From NCBI GenBank assembly GCA_963575745.1, contig CAUYUJ010012547.1, forward strand, positions 202,324 to 266,323: 64,000 bases of DNA. Reading direction: 5' to 3'. Under the pieces are notes generated by a model. The model saw only the letters and a list, made by a program, of their open reading frames with translations. It made no database searches and was not told the DNA's origin. Below are positions 19,021 to 29,824 of this stretch, in pieces. Source of the DNA: Prorocentrum cordatum (Eukaryota > Sar > Dinophyceae > Prorocentrales > Prorocentraceae). The position numbers and the translations under genes were made by a program. Each line of letters begins with the position of its first letter. Within the stretch, counting starts at the first letter, position 1.

Positions 19021-19194
19021 CGAGATCTCAGGGTGTGCAGTGCCTTCTCATTGCTGCTCTGCTTTCCCTCCCAGGCCAAGGTCCTCTTCATGAGCTTGCC
19101 CATCACATGTCGGCTTGTGTAGTGTTCTAGGTTCGCCTGGCGTCCCACAGGCTGGCATTGCGGTCACATCCGAAGCGTCGGCATTGGTAGTCGC

Positions 19195-19440
19195 GCTCCC
19201 CCCCCCCCCTCCCTCCTCCCTCCTCCTCCTCCTCCTCCTCCTCCTCTCCTCCTCTCCTTCCCTCCTCCTCCCTCCTCCTCCTCCTCCTCCCCTGCTCTCC
19301 TCCCTCCTCCTCCTCTCCTCCCTCTCTCCCTCCTCCTCCTCCCCCTCCCTCTCTCCTCCCTCCTCCTCCTCCCTCCTCCCTCCTCCCTCCTTCTTCTTCT
19401 TCTTCTTCTTCTTCTTCTTCCTCCTCCTCCTCCTCCAGAG
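19195..19440 (+). repeat. (TCC)n/(TTC)n microsatellite tract
   Basis: About 240 bp of CTC/TCC triplets with CC interruptions, ending in an ordered (TTC)n run at 19390-19420. Confidence 0.95.
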
Positions 19441-19729
19441 AAAATGATCTCAGGGTCTGCAAGCCACAACCCTCGGAGTCGCGGAGTCTGAGGTCCGGGT
19501 GCCCCGCGCCGCCCTCCCCGCGCGCCGGCAGGGGCGGGCCGGCGGCATGAGCTGCAGCGCCGCGCCCTCGAGCCCCGGGGGCCCTGGCGCTCCGGGCCCG
19601 GCCGCGAGCACGGAAGGCCCCCGGGCGGGGCGTCCTCCTCCCCCCGCCGCCCAACAGGGGCACCGATAGGGGGGAAGGGGCACCAGGGGATTGATGTTTG
19701 AGATTTTCGCACGTTTTGCTTGTTTCTTG
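19441..19729. other. Unassigned GC-rich sequence
   Basis: CpG-rich with no recognised gene. Confidence 0.35.
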
Positions 19730-20030
19730 GACATGGCCTGGCCTCGGGATGCGCTCCGGCAGCCGCGCTTCGTCGAGGGCGTCCCGGGTTTCGCCCGAAT
19801 CGTCCCGAACGGCCGCCGGGGACCCGAGCTATGACCCGAAAGTCAGGGGGGAGTCGACGTCAGGGGGGGACAGGCCCAGGGGCGGAACGCATCGAACCCA
19901 AATCGCCCATTGATCGCCGATAGGGGTCTGATAGCCCCGCCCCGCCCAGGAACGTTTGGATTTTCCATCAGGGGCCGGGCGCCGACCTATGGGCGATGTA
20001 TAGCCAACCCTCCTAGTATTGTGACGATGA
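19730..20030 (+). repeat. Dispersed family A, copy 3 (long form)
   Basis: The upstream part CCTCGGGATGCGCTCCGGCA, GTCGTCCCGAACGG-like and GAGCTATGACC words is shared with 21280-21400. The family A core CCCCGCCCAGGAACG and CGATGTAT follows. The end is cut short near 20010. Confidence 0.6.
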
Positions 20031-20039
20031 GCGGCGTTC

Positions 20040-20460
20040 CAATGTCACCCTTGCATCCTTCCCCTTGGGCCCATCCTTGGCCGCTTTCGCTGGCCGCGCC
20101 CCGCGCGCAAAGTGTCGACACGGCCTTCATAGGCCCTTGCGTCCTTGCCGCGCAGTCTTTTTGTACGGGTTGACTGAACACGTGTATCGCCGATGCCAGA
20201 TCGATGTTCACCCCTTGAGCCATTTCCCCCCGTCTGAGGGCACTTTCGAGCAGTGCACTTTCGCCCAGTGTCCCAGGACCATCACATCATCGAGAACAAA
20301 CACCGAACCCTAATAACACGATGGAGACGTGGCCTCACTTATGTCCCCGTCTTCGTTCTAGGGGTAATAGATCTCGGCCATTTGGCCTGACACATCTGCA
20401 GAAAAAGACCCCTGTGCCTAACGTTCTTGGCCCTCTTAACTTAAGTCCCCTCCCAAAGGT
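20040..20460 (+). repeat. Dispersed family U, copy 1
   Basis: Shares CCCTTGCATCCTT, GGCCCTTGCGTCCTTGCCG, CCCTAATAAC, GTGGCCT and CTTAACTTAAGTCCCCTCCC with 41715-42025. It is longer than that copy and contains a TTGACTG segment not seen there. Confidence 0.5.
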
Positions 20461-20544
20461 TTCGGGGTAACTACTCTTATTGCTTATCATCACAGAGAGA
20501 TCCCGATCCAGCCCGAAAAGTGGCTCAGACAGATTGGTCGTGAT

Positions 20545-20767
20545 CTTTGTGTGTGTTTTTTTCGCGACGTCGGATCTCAGGGTCGGAGGCAGCTCTCGGG
20601 GGGATGGGCTCAGGGTGGGCTGAACTTCATCCCCGAGGGGGGGCGCTTTGCTTCGAGGTTTGACGTTTTCGGGAGTTTTCGTCTGCTCTCGGCGTTTTTC
20701 CAGCCTCGGCGGGGCGCCCCCCATCGGGGGCAACCTTGAGAGGGAAAGGGGAGGGAGGAGAAGCCAC
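20545..20767 (+). repeat. Direct repeat, upstream half around CAC array
   Basis: CAGGGTGGGCTGAACTTCAT, CGAGGTTTGACGTTTTCGG and CTCTCGGCGTTTTTCCAGCC recur in slightly changed form at 21190-21290 (AGACTTCATCCC, GAGGCTTGACGTTTCCGG, TTCTCGGCGGTTTTCC). The CAC array lies between. Confidence 0.65.
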
Positions 20768-21047
20768 GCCACCACCACCACCACCACCACCACCACCACC
20801 ACCACCACCACCACCACCACCACCACCACCACCACCACCACCACCACCACCACCACCACCACCACCACCACCACCACCACCACCACCACCACCACCACCA
20901 CCACCACCCACCACCACCACCACCACCACCACCCCACCACCCACCACCCACCACCCACCACCCACCACCCACCACCCACCACCCACCACCCACCACCCAC
21001 CACCCACCACCCACCACCCACCACCCACCACCCACCACCACCACCAG
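20768..21047 (+). repeat. (CAC)n then (CCACCCA)n array
   Basis: About 165 bp of CAC triplets (20768-20934), then about 14 copies of the heptamer CCACCCA (to about 21036), ending in a few more CAC triplets. The change of period suggests that a one-base duplication was amplified. Poly-His, poly-Thr and poly-Trp frames are artefacts. Confidence 0.95.
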
Positions 21048-21184
21048 GGCGACACCTCCGGAGAGGAGGCCCACGAGGCCTCCGCGGGCTGGTGGCCAGG
21101 GTTGTCTCGAGCGACCACCAGGGGGACTCCCCCGTGGCTCCTCCCGCTGGTGGTCCCTGGTGGTGGCGTAGTCGCTTCTCCTTG

Positions 21185-21560
21185 CTCCCATGGTGGGCAG
21201 GCTCAGGGGCGGGAGACTTCATCCCTAGCTCCGAGGCTTGACGTTTCCGGCACAGTCGCTGGTTCTCGGCGGTTTTCCTGCCTCGGGGTGCGCTCCAGCG
21301 GCTGCCCCTCGCCGAAGGCGTTCTCTGGGGGGGGCCTGGGTCGTCCCGGACGGCACCCGGAGAGCCGAGGTATGACCTGAAGTCCGGACGACGAGGACCA
21401 CTAGGGGGTGCAGGCTCAGGGGGGAGCTCATCGCCGACAGGGGCTGGTCAGCCCACCCCGCGAAGGAACGTGCGATTCCGTTATCGAAGGCCCGCCGCCC
21501 ATCTGTTTCGGCGATGTGTCGCCGATGCCAGGGCGATGCTCCTCCCCTGAGCTGGTCCCC
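21185..21560 (+). repeat. Dispersed family A, copy 4 (long form)
   Basis: The downstream direct repeat (see 20545), then CTGCCTCGGGGTGCGCTCC, GGTCGTCCCGGACGGCAC and GAGGTATGACC, then the A core GGGTGCAGGCTCAGGGGGG and TTTCGGCGATGTGTCGCCGA. It shares about 280 bp with copy 3. Confidence 0.65.
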
Positions 21561-21625
21561 TCGAGCATCGAGGATCGAGAGGGGGCCCTCGAGCATCGAG
21601 CTTCGAGGGCCGAGGCATTCGGCTG
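21561..21625 (+). repeat. TCGAGCATCGAG-type short repeat
   Basis: CCCTCGAGCATCGAGGATCG, a GAGAGGGGG spacer and CCCTCGAGCATCGAGCTTCG. The same CTCGAGGATCGAGG words occur at 46.35-46.49 kb. Confidence 0.6.
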
Positions 21626-21639
21626 CTTATCGCCCTTAT

Positions 21640-21712
21640 TCTTTGGCCCCAGGAGGCTTCTCGTCGCGACGGCTGGGTCCGCTTCTGAATTTTGGCCAGA
21701 ACGAACCACTGG
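21640..21712 (+). repeat. Dispersed family S, copy 1
   Basis: CCCAGGAGGCTTCTCGTCGC, GACGGCTGGGTCCGC and GAATTTTGGCCAGAACG then a GGAGTGCTC word. One of six copies, here with CCACTGGAGTG for the usual CCCCAGGAGAGG. Confidence 0.55.
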
Positions 21713-21904
21713 AGTGCTCTAAGGATCTTGGGATCGTCCTTTGGATATGGCGGCGTCGCCCCCAAAAGTGTTTGTTTTTATCCCTGGAGCAGTTTCCCGG
21801 CTCCGGGGCCGTAGAAAGAAGACTAGATGGAAAGCCAACCCCGTGGAGGGTGGCGAAATACCTTGGGGACCACGACGCGAGGAAAAATGCTACGTCGGAG
21901 GAGA

Positions 21905-21917
21905 GGGGTTGTCGCCC

Positions 21918-21963
<46 letters not shown>

Positions 21964-22207
21964 ATTCATCATTATTGAGGTGGTGGTCGTCGTCGACGTC
22001 GCCGTTGTTGTCTCCATCGCCGTCTCGGGTGTTGGTGGTTGTAGTCGTCGTCGTGGTCGTCGTTTTCGCTGTCGTCGTCGGTCATCCTCGCCAGCGATGT
22101 ATTCTTCATCGTTGTCGTAATGATGGTCGTCGTCGCAGCCGTGGTCGTCTGCACCGTCGTCCTGCTCGTCGTCTGCTTCGTCGTCACCTCCATCGTTGTT
22201 GTCGTGG

Positions 22208-22257
<50 letters not shown>

Positions 22258-22265
22258 CTCGGAGG
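21905..22265 (+). repeat. (CGT)n and derived triplet tract
   Basis: Two clean (GTC)n/(CGT)n runs (21918-21962 and 22205-22258) are joined by about 240 bp of decayed CGT/GGT/GTT triplets. The minus strand reads as a long Asp-rich frame. The gradation from clean ends to a decayed middle indicates one old tract with two re-expanded ends. Confidence 0.85.
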
Positions 22266-23324
22266 TCATGATCGCCCCTGGACTGGTGAGGTTAGAAGCG
22301 CAGCGGGGAGGTGCCTCTACAGATCCAGTCACAAAGGTGGGATGAGGAGTGAAGTGGGGGTGGACCTGGAGGAGGTGGATGACGAGATGGAGGAGGACGG
22401 AGAGTACGAAAGCATGGGTACGAATGATAGGGCGTTTAATTGGGGAGGCCCCCCGGGTTGTTGACTCTACGAGCCCCTGTGCGTTCACGAAAAAGATATA
22501 TGTCCGTCGCAGGCCCTCGATATTCGGGTAGAAAGACTCCAGTGTCGACTCTTGACAGGGGCGGAGAAGGACCTGATCTCTGGTCGTCGCGAGAAGATCA
22601 CATGCTGGCGTGTTTTTGCGCCGCATCGGCCTCCAGGCGCCCTCAAGGATCAGGCCAGGCGGAGAACTCCTGTATAAGATGGGGTTGGGAGCCAATACTT
22701 TCAACGTATGGTGTTGTTGAATGCGCGGGTCTTCGAGCACTCAACCTTTTTCCGGGGCCGATTTCTGGCCCAGATGTGTGTTCGACGGTTCTGGAGCCTG
22801 GAACGGGCCGTGGAGGTTGACAGTGGTGGAGTACATTGGTTTGATAGTTCAGGGCGTTCGAGGCCTGAATTGTTCTCATGGTTGTTCATGATCCTTTCTG
22901 TCACGACTCCCGCTATCGCAGACCTCGCGGTCGGCCGCGGTGATCCCCATTCTGATTAGCACGGCGAGCGGGTGGTGCGTTCAGACCGCGCGCTTTGGGA
23001 GTGGGTGTACGGTCAGCTGGCGCCTGGGCCCAAAGGAGCCCCGGCGGAACTGCTGGAGCAGTGTCATGGTGCTTGAGATGGGCGGTCGGAGGGCGCCGAT
23101 TTCGGCCACACTTGGGGCCTCAGAGGGGCCTCCTCAAGCTCCTGTGTTCCCCGCTTGCGCCGCTCCGAGCGCCGGCGACGTCGAAGTAATTGTGTTCCCG
23201 CGCGCATGATCACGTGCCCTCGCGGTCCAGGCTGCGCCTACTGCTGCGTGCTCTATGGCGACAGCGTGGACTACTTCCTGCTGCTCATGGTGCCTCTGCA
23301 GACACTCTGGCCTGGATCGGGTCG
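22266..23324. other. Unassigned sequence
   Basis: No gene, RNA or obvious repeat. GAGGAGGTGGATGACGAGAT near 22370 is weakly triplet-like. Confidence 0.35.
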
Positions 23325-23440
23325 AGGAGGAGGAGGAGGAGCAGAAGGACGAGGAGGAGGAGGAGGAGGAGGAGGAGGAGGAGGAGGAGGAGGAGGGAGG
23401 AGGAGGAGGAGAAGGAGGAGGAAGACGAGGCCGAGTGCAA
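23325..23440 (+). repeat. (GGA)n microsatellite, interrupted
   Basis: GGA triplets with CAG, AAG and GAC interruptions near the start and end. Confidence 0.9.
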
Positions 23441-24296
23441 GAGCGGTTGCTCAGAGGAGGGCCAGTTGAGTTAACGGTAGCCGGCCTTCGGTGAGGCCCC
23501 TTGTCGTTCTGGCTGGTCGCAGCTCGGACACTTGGAGCACCGCCTATCCATGCACCCACCGTGACGGTCCGCTCTTGTTGATTGCAAGTCTGGTTTGTGG
23601 TGCGGCAGGGTCCAGCTTGTCGCAGCCTGGCACCTTGAAAACGAGGTCACCCTTAACAGCTTGATGCCAAGCAGCTTGCGCTAGCCTCCCGCAGCCTGCG
23701 AGCCAGGAGTACCTCGGCACTCCTGTGACTAGCCGACAGGTGTCCCCCCCTTGGCCTGGCCTGGCCCGCCGCTGCGCTGTGGAACGCCGCGCCTCTGGTG
23801 TCATCTCCTAGTGGTAATTACGCATGTATGAGGGAGGTTCGAGCTGCGCCTTGACTTCGGTTACTCGTAACCCGTGGCACGGGCCCCTCCCGTGGCCACC
23901 TTGACGACCCAGCCTTGTGATTCCATGATTGGTACGCGTTGCCTCGTGCAGGAAGGGTACACCTCCTGGAAGGTGAAAACCTGCATTGGCCCTGATAGAT
24001 CCGTGGTCGCAGACCCTACGCCAGTCTAATACCGCTTGATCCTTCTTGATCCAGCTTAATCCGGCTTAATCCGGCTTGGTGTTCAGCCGAGTCTGGCCTA
24101 GTTTGGTTGACTGACCCTGCAATCTTGCTGAATCGCCTCTACTTGTTCTTACGAAGTCTTCCCAGTAGTAGTTTCCTGAGTCGAGATTTATTTCTGCGGG
24201 TAGCCGAAGAATTAGATCGGACATCACGGAAGATTCTGCTCGTCTTGAATCCACTGTGTATCGACGAATCGTGCCCAAGAACGCCACAGATGGCAT
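23441..24296. other. Unassigned sequence with short CTTAATCCG repeats
   Basis: Five short words of the form GCTTAATCCG or GCTTGATCC occur at 24026-24085. Similar CGCTCAATCC and CGCTGAATCG words occur near 47565, so an old shared repeat is likely. Otherwise nothing recognised. Confidence 0.4.
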
Positions 24297-24475
24297 GATA
24301 GTGCCGAGTACCGCCGAGTCCAGAAGCGCTCAAATAGCGCCCAGTCGCGATCAATAGCGCCCAATATCGCCATGTGAGGGGAATGCATCGAGTCAGTTTT
24401 CCGCGCGACTGGGCGCTACGCGGACCCATGGGGACGACCGAAGGCTCCCGCGAGTTACTGTTGATCGAAGAAGAC
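24297..24475 (+). repeat. Dispersed family H, copy 1
   Basis: Repeated AATAGCGCCCA words, then CGCCATGTGAGG, CGCGACTGGGCGCTACGCGG and CATGGGGACGACCG with a CTCCCGCGAGTTAC end. Copies at 35195 and 56585 share this order. Confidence 0.65.
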
Positions 24476-24514
24476 ATGTTAGTCAGCGAGGTCCTGAACC
24501 AGCGTGTTTCTAGC

Positions 24515-24665
24515 AGTACGCGTTGTGCAATATGCCTGGAGCAATCTATCGTATGCAATATATGTGGTGCAATCTGTGCGCGGCAATATATCGTATGCAA
24601 TCTTTGTTGTGCAATTTACGTGGTACCATCCATGTGGTGCAACCTGTGTGGTGCAATGTATATCT
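24515..24665 (+). repeat. TGGTGCAATCTGTG minisatellite
   Basis: About seven imperfect units of 20-24 bp containing GTGCAAT or GGTGCAA, with TATCGTATGCAATAT and TATGTGGTGCAATC alternating. It is relatively AT-rich. Frames read as CAICVV-type repeats and are not genes. Confidence 0.75.
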
Positions 24666-24914
24666 GTCCGCAGTGAGTTGTCAACTCCATGGCTCCCGCA
24701 GCCACCGCATCCACCCGCCCGCAACTTGGTTTGCAAAACCCGTGCGGCGGCGATTGCGATGAATGCTTGGCGTTGGCTGGTGCATCTCTGCGGCCGCGCT
24801 GGCCCGCGCATGCTCGCGCGCGAAGCGGCCAGCCAGGTTGGCGCGACCGACGCGGCCGCGTTGGGGCTGACCGCTGGGCGCTTTCCAGCGGGCACTTCAG
24901 TGCGAGTCGGCGAC

Positions 24915-25380
24915 ACGGTATAATGGCGACGCCGACAATTGCAGACGATGATGGTAGTAGCGATGTTGGTGACGATGGTGGCAGCGACGACGGCAAGGCC
25001 AGTGACGGCACCGATGCTGACCACGCCGACGACGATGACGGCGTCCTCGCGTCGGTGATGAAGTCAGGGGAAGGAGTTCGGCATGCGCGCGCGGCCGACG
25101 CGCGAGAGTGGCCCGCGTGGTGTTATTTTATTTGACATGGATCGCCCCCCCCCCCCCCCCCCGGCACGCGCGCAAGGTCGTCCGAGTGATTTCGTCATGC
25201 TGAACACGTTGGGAACCCTTTTTGTGGCGCAAGCACGATTGTGACAGTAGCGATGCGCATGTTGCCGATGGCGATGGTGGTTGTCCCCGTGTCGGTGATG
25301 AAGGTCTTGGGAGGATTTCGACCTGCGCACGCGGCCGACGCAAGCTGGGTGGCCCGCACGGAATTACCCCCAGCTGGGTG
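24915..25380 (+). repeat. Direct duplication around a poly-C tract
   Basis: GTGTCGGTGATGAAG-type sequence followed by GCGCGGCCGACGC and GTGGCCCGC occurs at 25050-25130 and again at 25285-25365. GATGATGGTAGTAGCGATG (near 24948) resembles GACAGTAGCGATG (near 25240). A poly-C tract at 25147-25162 lies between. Confidence 0.55.
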
Positions 25381-25628
25381 TTCGCTGGCTCATTTTCTTG
25401 TTTTGTTTACGATTGCAAAAACCTTGCGGCCGTTGCCGCCGACCCTGCCCCGGCCCCCCCCCGCTGGCGACCCCCTTCAGGGCCCGCTGGGACCCCGGGT
25501 GGGCGGTATTCTGACGCAGGGCCTCCCCCCCCGCCCTCCTCCCCCCCCCCCGCGCCAGGGAAGGGGTACATGGAAGGGGTTCGGCTTAACTATAATTCTC
25601 CTTCGCCTTGTTCCTCAGGCTCTGTGGA

Positions 25629-25630
25629 GC

Positions 25631-25706
<76 letters not shown>

Positions 25707-25745
25707 TTCGACGGCGACGGCGGCGACGACGACGACGACGACGAC
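25629..25745 (+). repeat. (GAC)n with (GGCGAC)n centre
   Basis: Clean GAC triplets, then a GACGGC hexamer block of about nine units, then GAC again. Asp- and Gly-rich frames are artefacts. Confidence 0.95.
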
Positions 25746-25811
25746 TTTTCACACACGCCGAGTGGGCGGTGTATCCCAAGAGGGGTCCAGTGGCAGAACG
25801 CATTGGGAGGG

Positions 25812-25888
25812 GGGGCACGTATCAATGACACGCTGCCGTTGGGAGCACGTCCGCGTGCTTTTCCCTCGGTGTCCGAAGGCCTGGTGCT
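25812..25888 (+). repeat. Repeat R, copy 2
   Basis: CGTATCAATGACACGCTGCC, GTTGGGAGCACGTCCGCGTG and CTTTTCCCTCG align with 12268-12345. The 9-bp stem of copy 1 is reduced here to CACGC/GCGTG. Confidence 0.55.
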
Positions 25889-26545
25889 ACTTCGACAGCA
25901 CGGTGGCTGGCTGTGCATAATCTATATGGTTTTTGATCCCCCGAGCCGGTAAAACCACACGAGCGACGGACGACAGACTAGGACGACGACGATGCCCGCG
26001 AGCGCGCACTCTGCCGGAGGTGCTGGCGCGCCGCTTGCAGCTTTTCGGCGCCCGGGCTCCGCTGCTGGTGCTGCCCACAGCGGCGCCCCTGGGGCGGGCG
26101 TGGTGGACAAATCGCGACGACATCGATTGGAGCTCGAGGTCCAGGGTTTCCGGATGGCTTCGCAGGTTCGCGCCGGCGCTCGTGGGTGGTGCCTGCATCG
26201 CCCCAAACGGCCGCCGCAGACCCGAACTGTGACCCGCACACCATTCCCCCCAAACGTCGTGAACAGAATCGCTGCCCCCTTCGGCGTAGAGCGGACAGCC
26301 GCAGCCGCTGAGGCGAGGGACGCGTCCCTGGTGTCCCCCCCAATCCGACCTTGACTCGCCAGCAGTGGTGAGAAATGCGCGCAGCGCTTGAAGTAAGGCG
26401 CCGCGCGCAGATTGTAACCGCTGCTGTGGTCAGCCTGGGGGGGGGGGCGCCCAGAGGCAGTTCCCTCGGCCCAGCGGTCGTGGTGTTTTTTTCGCTTCGG
26501 CTCCTGAGCGACCGAAAAAATTGGGCCACTTTCGGCGTCTCGGCG
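25889..26545. other. Unassigned sequence
   Basis: No gene recognised. GGAGCTCGAGGTCC near 26130 also occurs near 41650. Confidence 0.35.
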
Positions 26546-26640
26546 CCCTTACTGTGCCCCAGGGCCGTCAAACCGCGGCTCGGGATTCAAAGCAGGTCGT
26601 GAGGAAGAGGTCGAGACCTCCGGGGTTTCACGTTTCGGAA
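26546..26640 (+). repeat. Dispersed family K, copy
   Basis: GCCCCAGGGCCGTCAAACCG, CGGCTCGGGATTCAAAGC and AGGTCGAGACCTCCGGGG. This copy keeps the GTCGAGACCTCCGG end well. Confidence 0.6.
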
Positions 26641-26965
26641 CAGCCACGACCCGGGATACCCTGGCATTCTTGGTCACGATATGATCAAGACGGCAGCTTC
26701 TTGCGGCAGTTTCCACGTATGGATGTGAAGGAGAAGGTTTTAGGAACATGTTCGGCCCCAGAGGGCCCACGTCACCAGAATGTGTGGTCTCGGATGTGAC
26801 CATGTCCCCCTGTTTTCCTTGGGCCATAACCTTTTCGCATGGTGTTCTGAACCACCGTTGCGAACATGGCATGTCCCAGCCCGTGGTAGCCGCACTTACT
26901 TTGAGGCCCACGGATCCCAGGCTACATTCGATGGTAAGCTCGCGGCGTAACATGTTTGGGCTTGC

Positions 26966-27958
26966 TTATTTCGGGGGGGCGTTGGTCTGCACGATCTGAG
27001 CGGCTCTATCTTCTCCTATCCTCTGCTCTCCCCGCGTTCCGCCGTGCCCCACTTCTGGCGCGTCCCGCCCGTTGCCCGTTCGGCACCTGCACCTGCTTCT
27101 GCTTCGGCTCGCTTGCGCCCGCTGGTTCAAAACAAAGGTTCGTGGCGTTTCTGGGTTTTCATCGCCACGATCCCCCTGCTTGGCAATCATGGGCTGCCTG
27201 GCACTGGCCCCATACAACCAAAAGGCGTCTCCCCACCTGCCATCGTGCCAGTCCTGTTCACCCCTTGTGCCTCGAGTTCTCTGGCTGCGCCTTTTTCCCA
27301 CACCTGCGTAAACAAGCACCTTCGCATGTTCTGTTGTATCACGCCTCCCACGTCTTGGTTCTCCGTCGCCAGAACTACGTGTCCATGCTTTCCAACTCCC
27401 ACCGCTTCCTCCTCCCGTCCTGCCTCCTGCCCTCCTACCATCCCCTCCCGTCAATAAGTTAGACCCTTCCCGCCCCATCCGAACTGCTCTGCTCTGTTGA
27501 TGCGTAACGGTGGGGAGGTGGGTGGGTGGGGTGGTAGGCAAGAGGCCCAAAACTGAACAGCGCAGCTTTGAGACAACGTGTGAATGTCGCGCGTGGAAGT
27601 CAGTGAGCCCGGCAGGCAGGAGTTGAGGCGCTGACATACCTTCTTCGGCCCAGCTTGGCGGATGGCCCGCGGCAGCCGGCTGACGCACAACGTGGGCGAC
27701 CTCGCCAGCGTAGAAGTTGGCAGACAGCCGAAGGAAACCGGCGGAAGCAACGATTGCTACCCGAGCCAGTTGCGTGAGGGTCTTCGCGCGTGAGGGCAGC
27801 AGGGCGCCGTGCAGCCGTGTTGGGCAGATGTTGTAGCCGTTCGCTCGCGTGGTCAGCGTGAGACTTCGGTCAAACAGCCGGAGCGTGGCCCTCTCTCGTG
27901 AACGCGCATGCAATGGCAGCGGTTGGTTGGCGCCCGCTAAGCCGATGATTTTGCCCAT
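26966..27958 (-). CDS. Hypothetical 330-codon open frame with an internal splice-donor-like site
   Basis: An uninterrupted minus-strand frame from an ATG at 27958. I do not recognise it. The first 105 or so residues have a balanced composition (it begins MGKIIGLAG and later has SAGFLRLSANFYAGEVAHVV). Near 27640 the minus strand reads GAAG then GTATGT, a good match to a eukaryotic splice donor, so the first part could be an exon ending there. The rest is Gly/Arg/Ser-rich and may be intron or non-coding. Long frames are common by chance in GC-rich DNA, and there is no transcript or homology to support this one. It could equally be noise. Confidence 0.2.
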   Translation of the reverse strand: MGKIIGLAGANQPLPLHARSRERATLRLFDRSLTLTTRANGYNICPTRLHGALLPSRAKTLTQLARVAIVASAGFLRLSANFYAGEVAHVVRQPAAAGHPPSWAEEGMSAPQLLPAGLTDFHARHSHVVSKLRCSVLGLLPTTPPTHLPTVTHQQSRAVRMGREGSNLLTGGDGRRAGGRTGGGSGGSWKAWTRSSGDGEPRRGRRDTTEHAKVLVYAGVGKRRSQRTRGTRGEQDWHDGRWGDAFWLYGASARQPMIAKQGDRGDENPETPRTFVLNQRAQASRSRSRCRCRTGNGRDAPEVGHGGTRGEQRIGEDRAAQIVQTNAPPK

Positions 27959-28214
27959 GGTCCATCGACGGTGGGATCATCGTCCCTGATGGATGGGCAG
28001 CGCCAGGGACGCGGGACGGAAGGCCACGCTGAGATCGAGTCTGAGACGCAATCCCCCGCCTCCTCCCTCCTCTCCCCTGCTCTCCTGGCCGTGCGCCTCC
28101 CCGTCCTCGCTCCGTCTCCCCTCCCCCCCCATCCCCCGCCCCTTGGCTCGGCGGGAGAGGACGTGCCAGAGGAGTACCTCCAGGCGTTCCAGCGCGCAGG
28201 CCCCTCGCGGCGGC

Positions 28215-28240
28215 GCGTCCCCCCCCCCCCCCCCCACCCC
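28215..28240 (+). repeat. Poly-C tract
   Basis: A homopolymer of about 16 C in a C-rich stretch spanning 28100-28350. Confidence 0.85.
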
Positions 28241-28377
28241 CCTTCTCCACGCCCTCCGTCTCACCCTCTCCCGTCCCCTCCGTCCCGCCTTCGCCTCCCC
28301 TCCATCCCGCCCTCCCCTCTTCCCTCCTCGCCCCGTCCCTTTCCCGAACAAGAAAACCTGCATAAAAAAACAACTTC

Positions 28378-28632
28378 TTGGCGCTTCGCGTATCCCCACC
28401 ACCCCATCAGCAAACGATGCCCATGCGAGTTGCCTTGATGATGGAAGCGGAGGAGCATGCACTGGACCAAGACTTGGGGAAGCTGTCAAATCGAAGTCTT
28501 GGATCAGCCTGCGCAGTCCTAGGAGCGAACCGTAAGCGCCTTCGCGGACCTGCCCTGCCGAACGAGGAAAGGCGGGCCGTGGTATCTGCCCTGCTGGCTT
28601 CCATTGCTGTGAAGACGTTTCACCGGTCTTGA
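28378..28632 (+). CDS. Hypothetical short open frame
   Basis: Eighty-four codons, unrecognised. From residue 17 the frame has an ordinary amino-acid mix (MRVALMMEAEEHALDQDLG, later NEERRAVVSALLASIAVKTF) with predicted helix character by eye, unlike the low-complexity frames around it. There is no domain, no conserved neighbour and no visible splice context, so a chance frame or an exon remnant are both possible. Confidence 0.13.
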   Translation: MALRVSPPPHQQTMPMRVALMMEAEEHALDQDLGKLSNRSLGSACAVLGANRKRLRGPALPNEERRAVVSALLASIAVKTFHRS

Positions 28633-29310
28633 ACATCGAAAACAAAATCCGATCTTCCCGCAGTTCTCAGTCTGCAGGGGCCGCTTCTGGGCTCTGGGGC
28701 CCACAGCAAAACGATCCATTTCGAGGGAAAAGGGGACGAAAGATCGAAAGGCCACCGCGTACTGAAAAATCATGGCGTCGGAGGTATGGGATGACGGTGG
28801 CCTGGCCGACTGCAGAAACACATGGCTGCACCAGAGCAGAAATGTGAGGCAGAGGGATGAGAATCCTCCGGCCACCTGCAAAATTTGACCGCTGCGGGCC
28901 CTGGCTAGGGTATCGCACACCCCATGCAGGGGGTCATTTTGCCGAAAACATTGTTCAGATTCTGATACTTCCCTTCTCGCGGGCAGGAGCCATCTCCGTG
29001 TTCACGGCCTTGCGGGCCTGGCCCCTGGTCCGCGACCCACTGGACGCGGGGCTCCGTTTCGCGGGTGCGCCGCCAGTAACGTATCCATGTGACCGTGTGT
29101 CCACGGGATCGCGCTCTGAAGTCCGGACCACGAGGGTTTGGATATATGGATGCGCTCGCCGCTCGTGACTGTTTCTGATGTCTCAGAGGGTTCGGGGGAC
29201 AGCCCCGGACGTCTCGGAAACGGAGGTGGGAAGGCGAGCAGGAGGCAACGGGCGTGCGTGCCCCGTGGTTTTCTACGCGTGTCCCCCCCTATCACGCAGC
29301 GCGCGCGTGC
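28633..29310. other. Unassigned sequence
   Basis: No gene, RNA or repeat recognised. Confidence 0.35.
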
Positions 29311-29530
29311 AACTTCGCCGACGACGACGACGACGGCGGCGGCGACGACGACGACATGATGATAGCTACGACAATGATGATGGCTACGAGCCTTTTCGAC
29401 ACTGATGGTGGTGGCCACGAAGCTGATGGTGGCGACGATGTATCAGCGATGATAGTGGTGGTGGTGACGATGATCATTGATCTGATCATGGCGATGATGG
29501 CGATTCTGCTGCTGCTGCCGATAAGGACGA
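29311..29530 (+). repeat. (GAC)n and decayed GAT/GGT triplet tract
   Basis: Clean GAC triplets at about 29318-29357, followed by about 170 bp of decayed GAT, GGT and GCT triplets ending in a short CTG run. Confidence 0.8.
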
Positions 29531-29824
29531 TGAGCAGGGGATGAGAACTGACAGGAGGAAGATGACGACGAGCGGCCATGCAGGGATGTGGCGGAGGAGG
29601 CCAGGAGCAGACGAGAGCAGCACCGCCGCCACCTTCCGCAACCGCCCTCCCGAGGCTGTCGGGTACTGGACCGGGCCCCAGAGCTGCGAGGCCCCGCGGG
29701 GGCGCCTAACCTCTTCGTGGTGTGACAGAGCTCGCGGCGACGGTTTTGGGCAACTTCCTGCCTCTAGGGGCACTCGCGTCGCGAATACATCAGACGACTG
29801 CGTCGGCGATTCCCCTCCTTAAGG

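Noticed and set aside
20610-21380. Poly-His, poly-Thr, poly-Trp and poly-Val frames
   Set aside because: Direct products of the CAC/GTG array.
21823-22740. Asp-rich 305-codon minus-strand frame, possible calcium-binding protein
   Set aside because: Generated by the CGT/GTC triplet tract. The flanking part has no recognisable domain.
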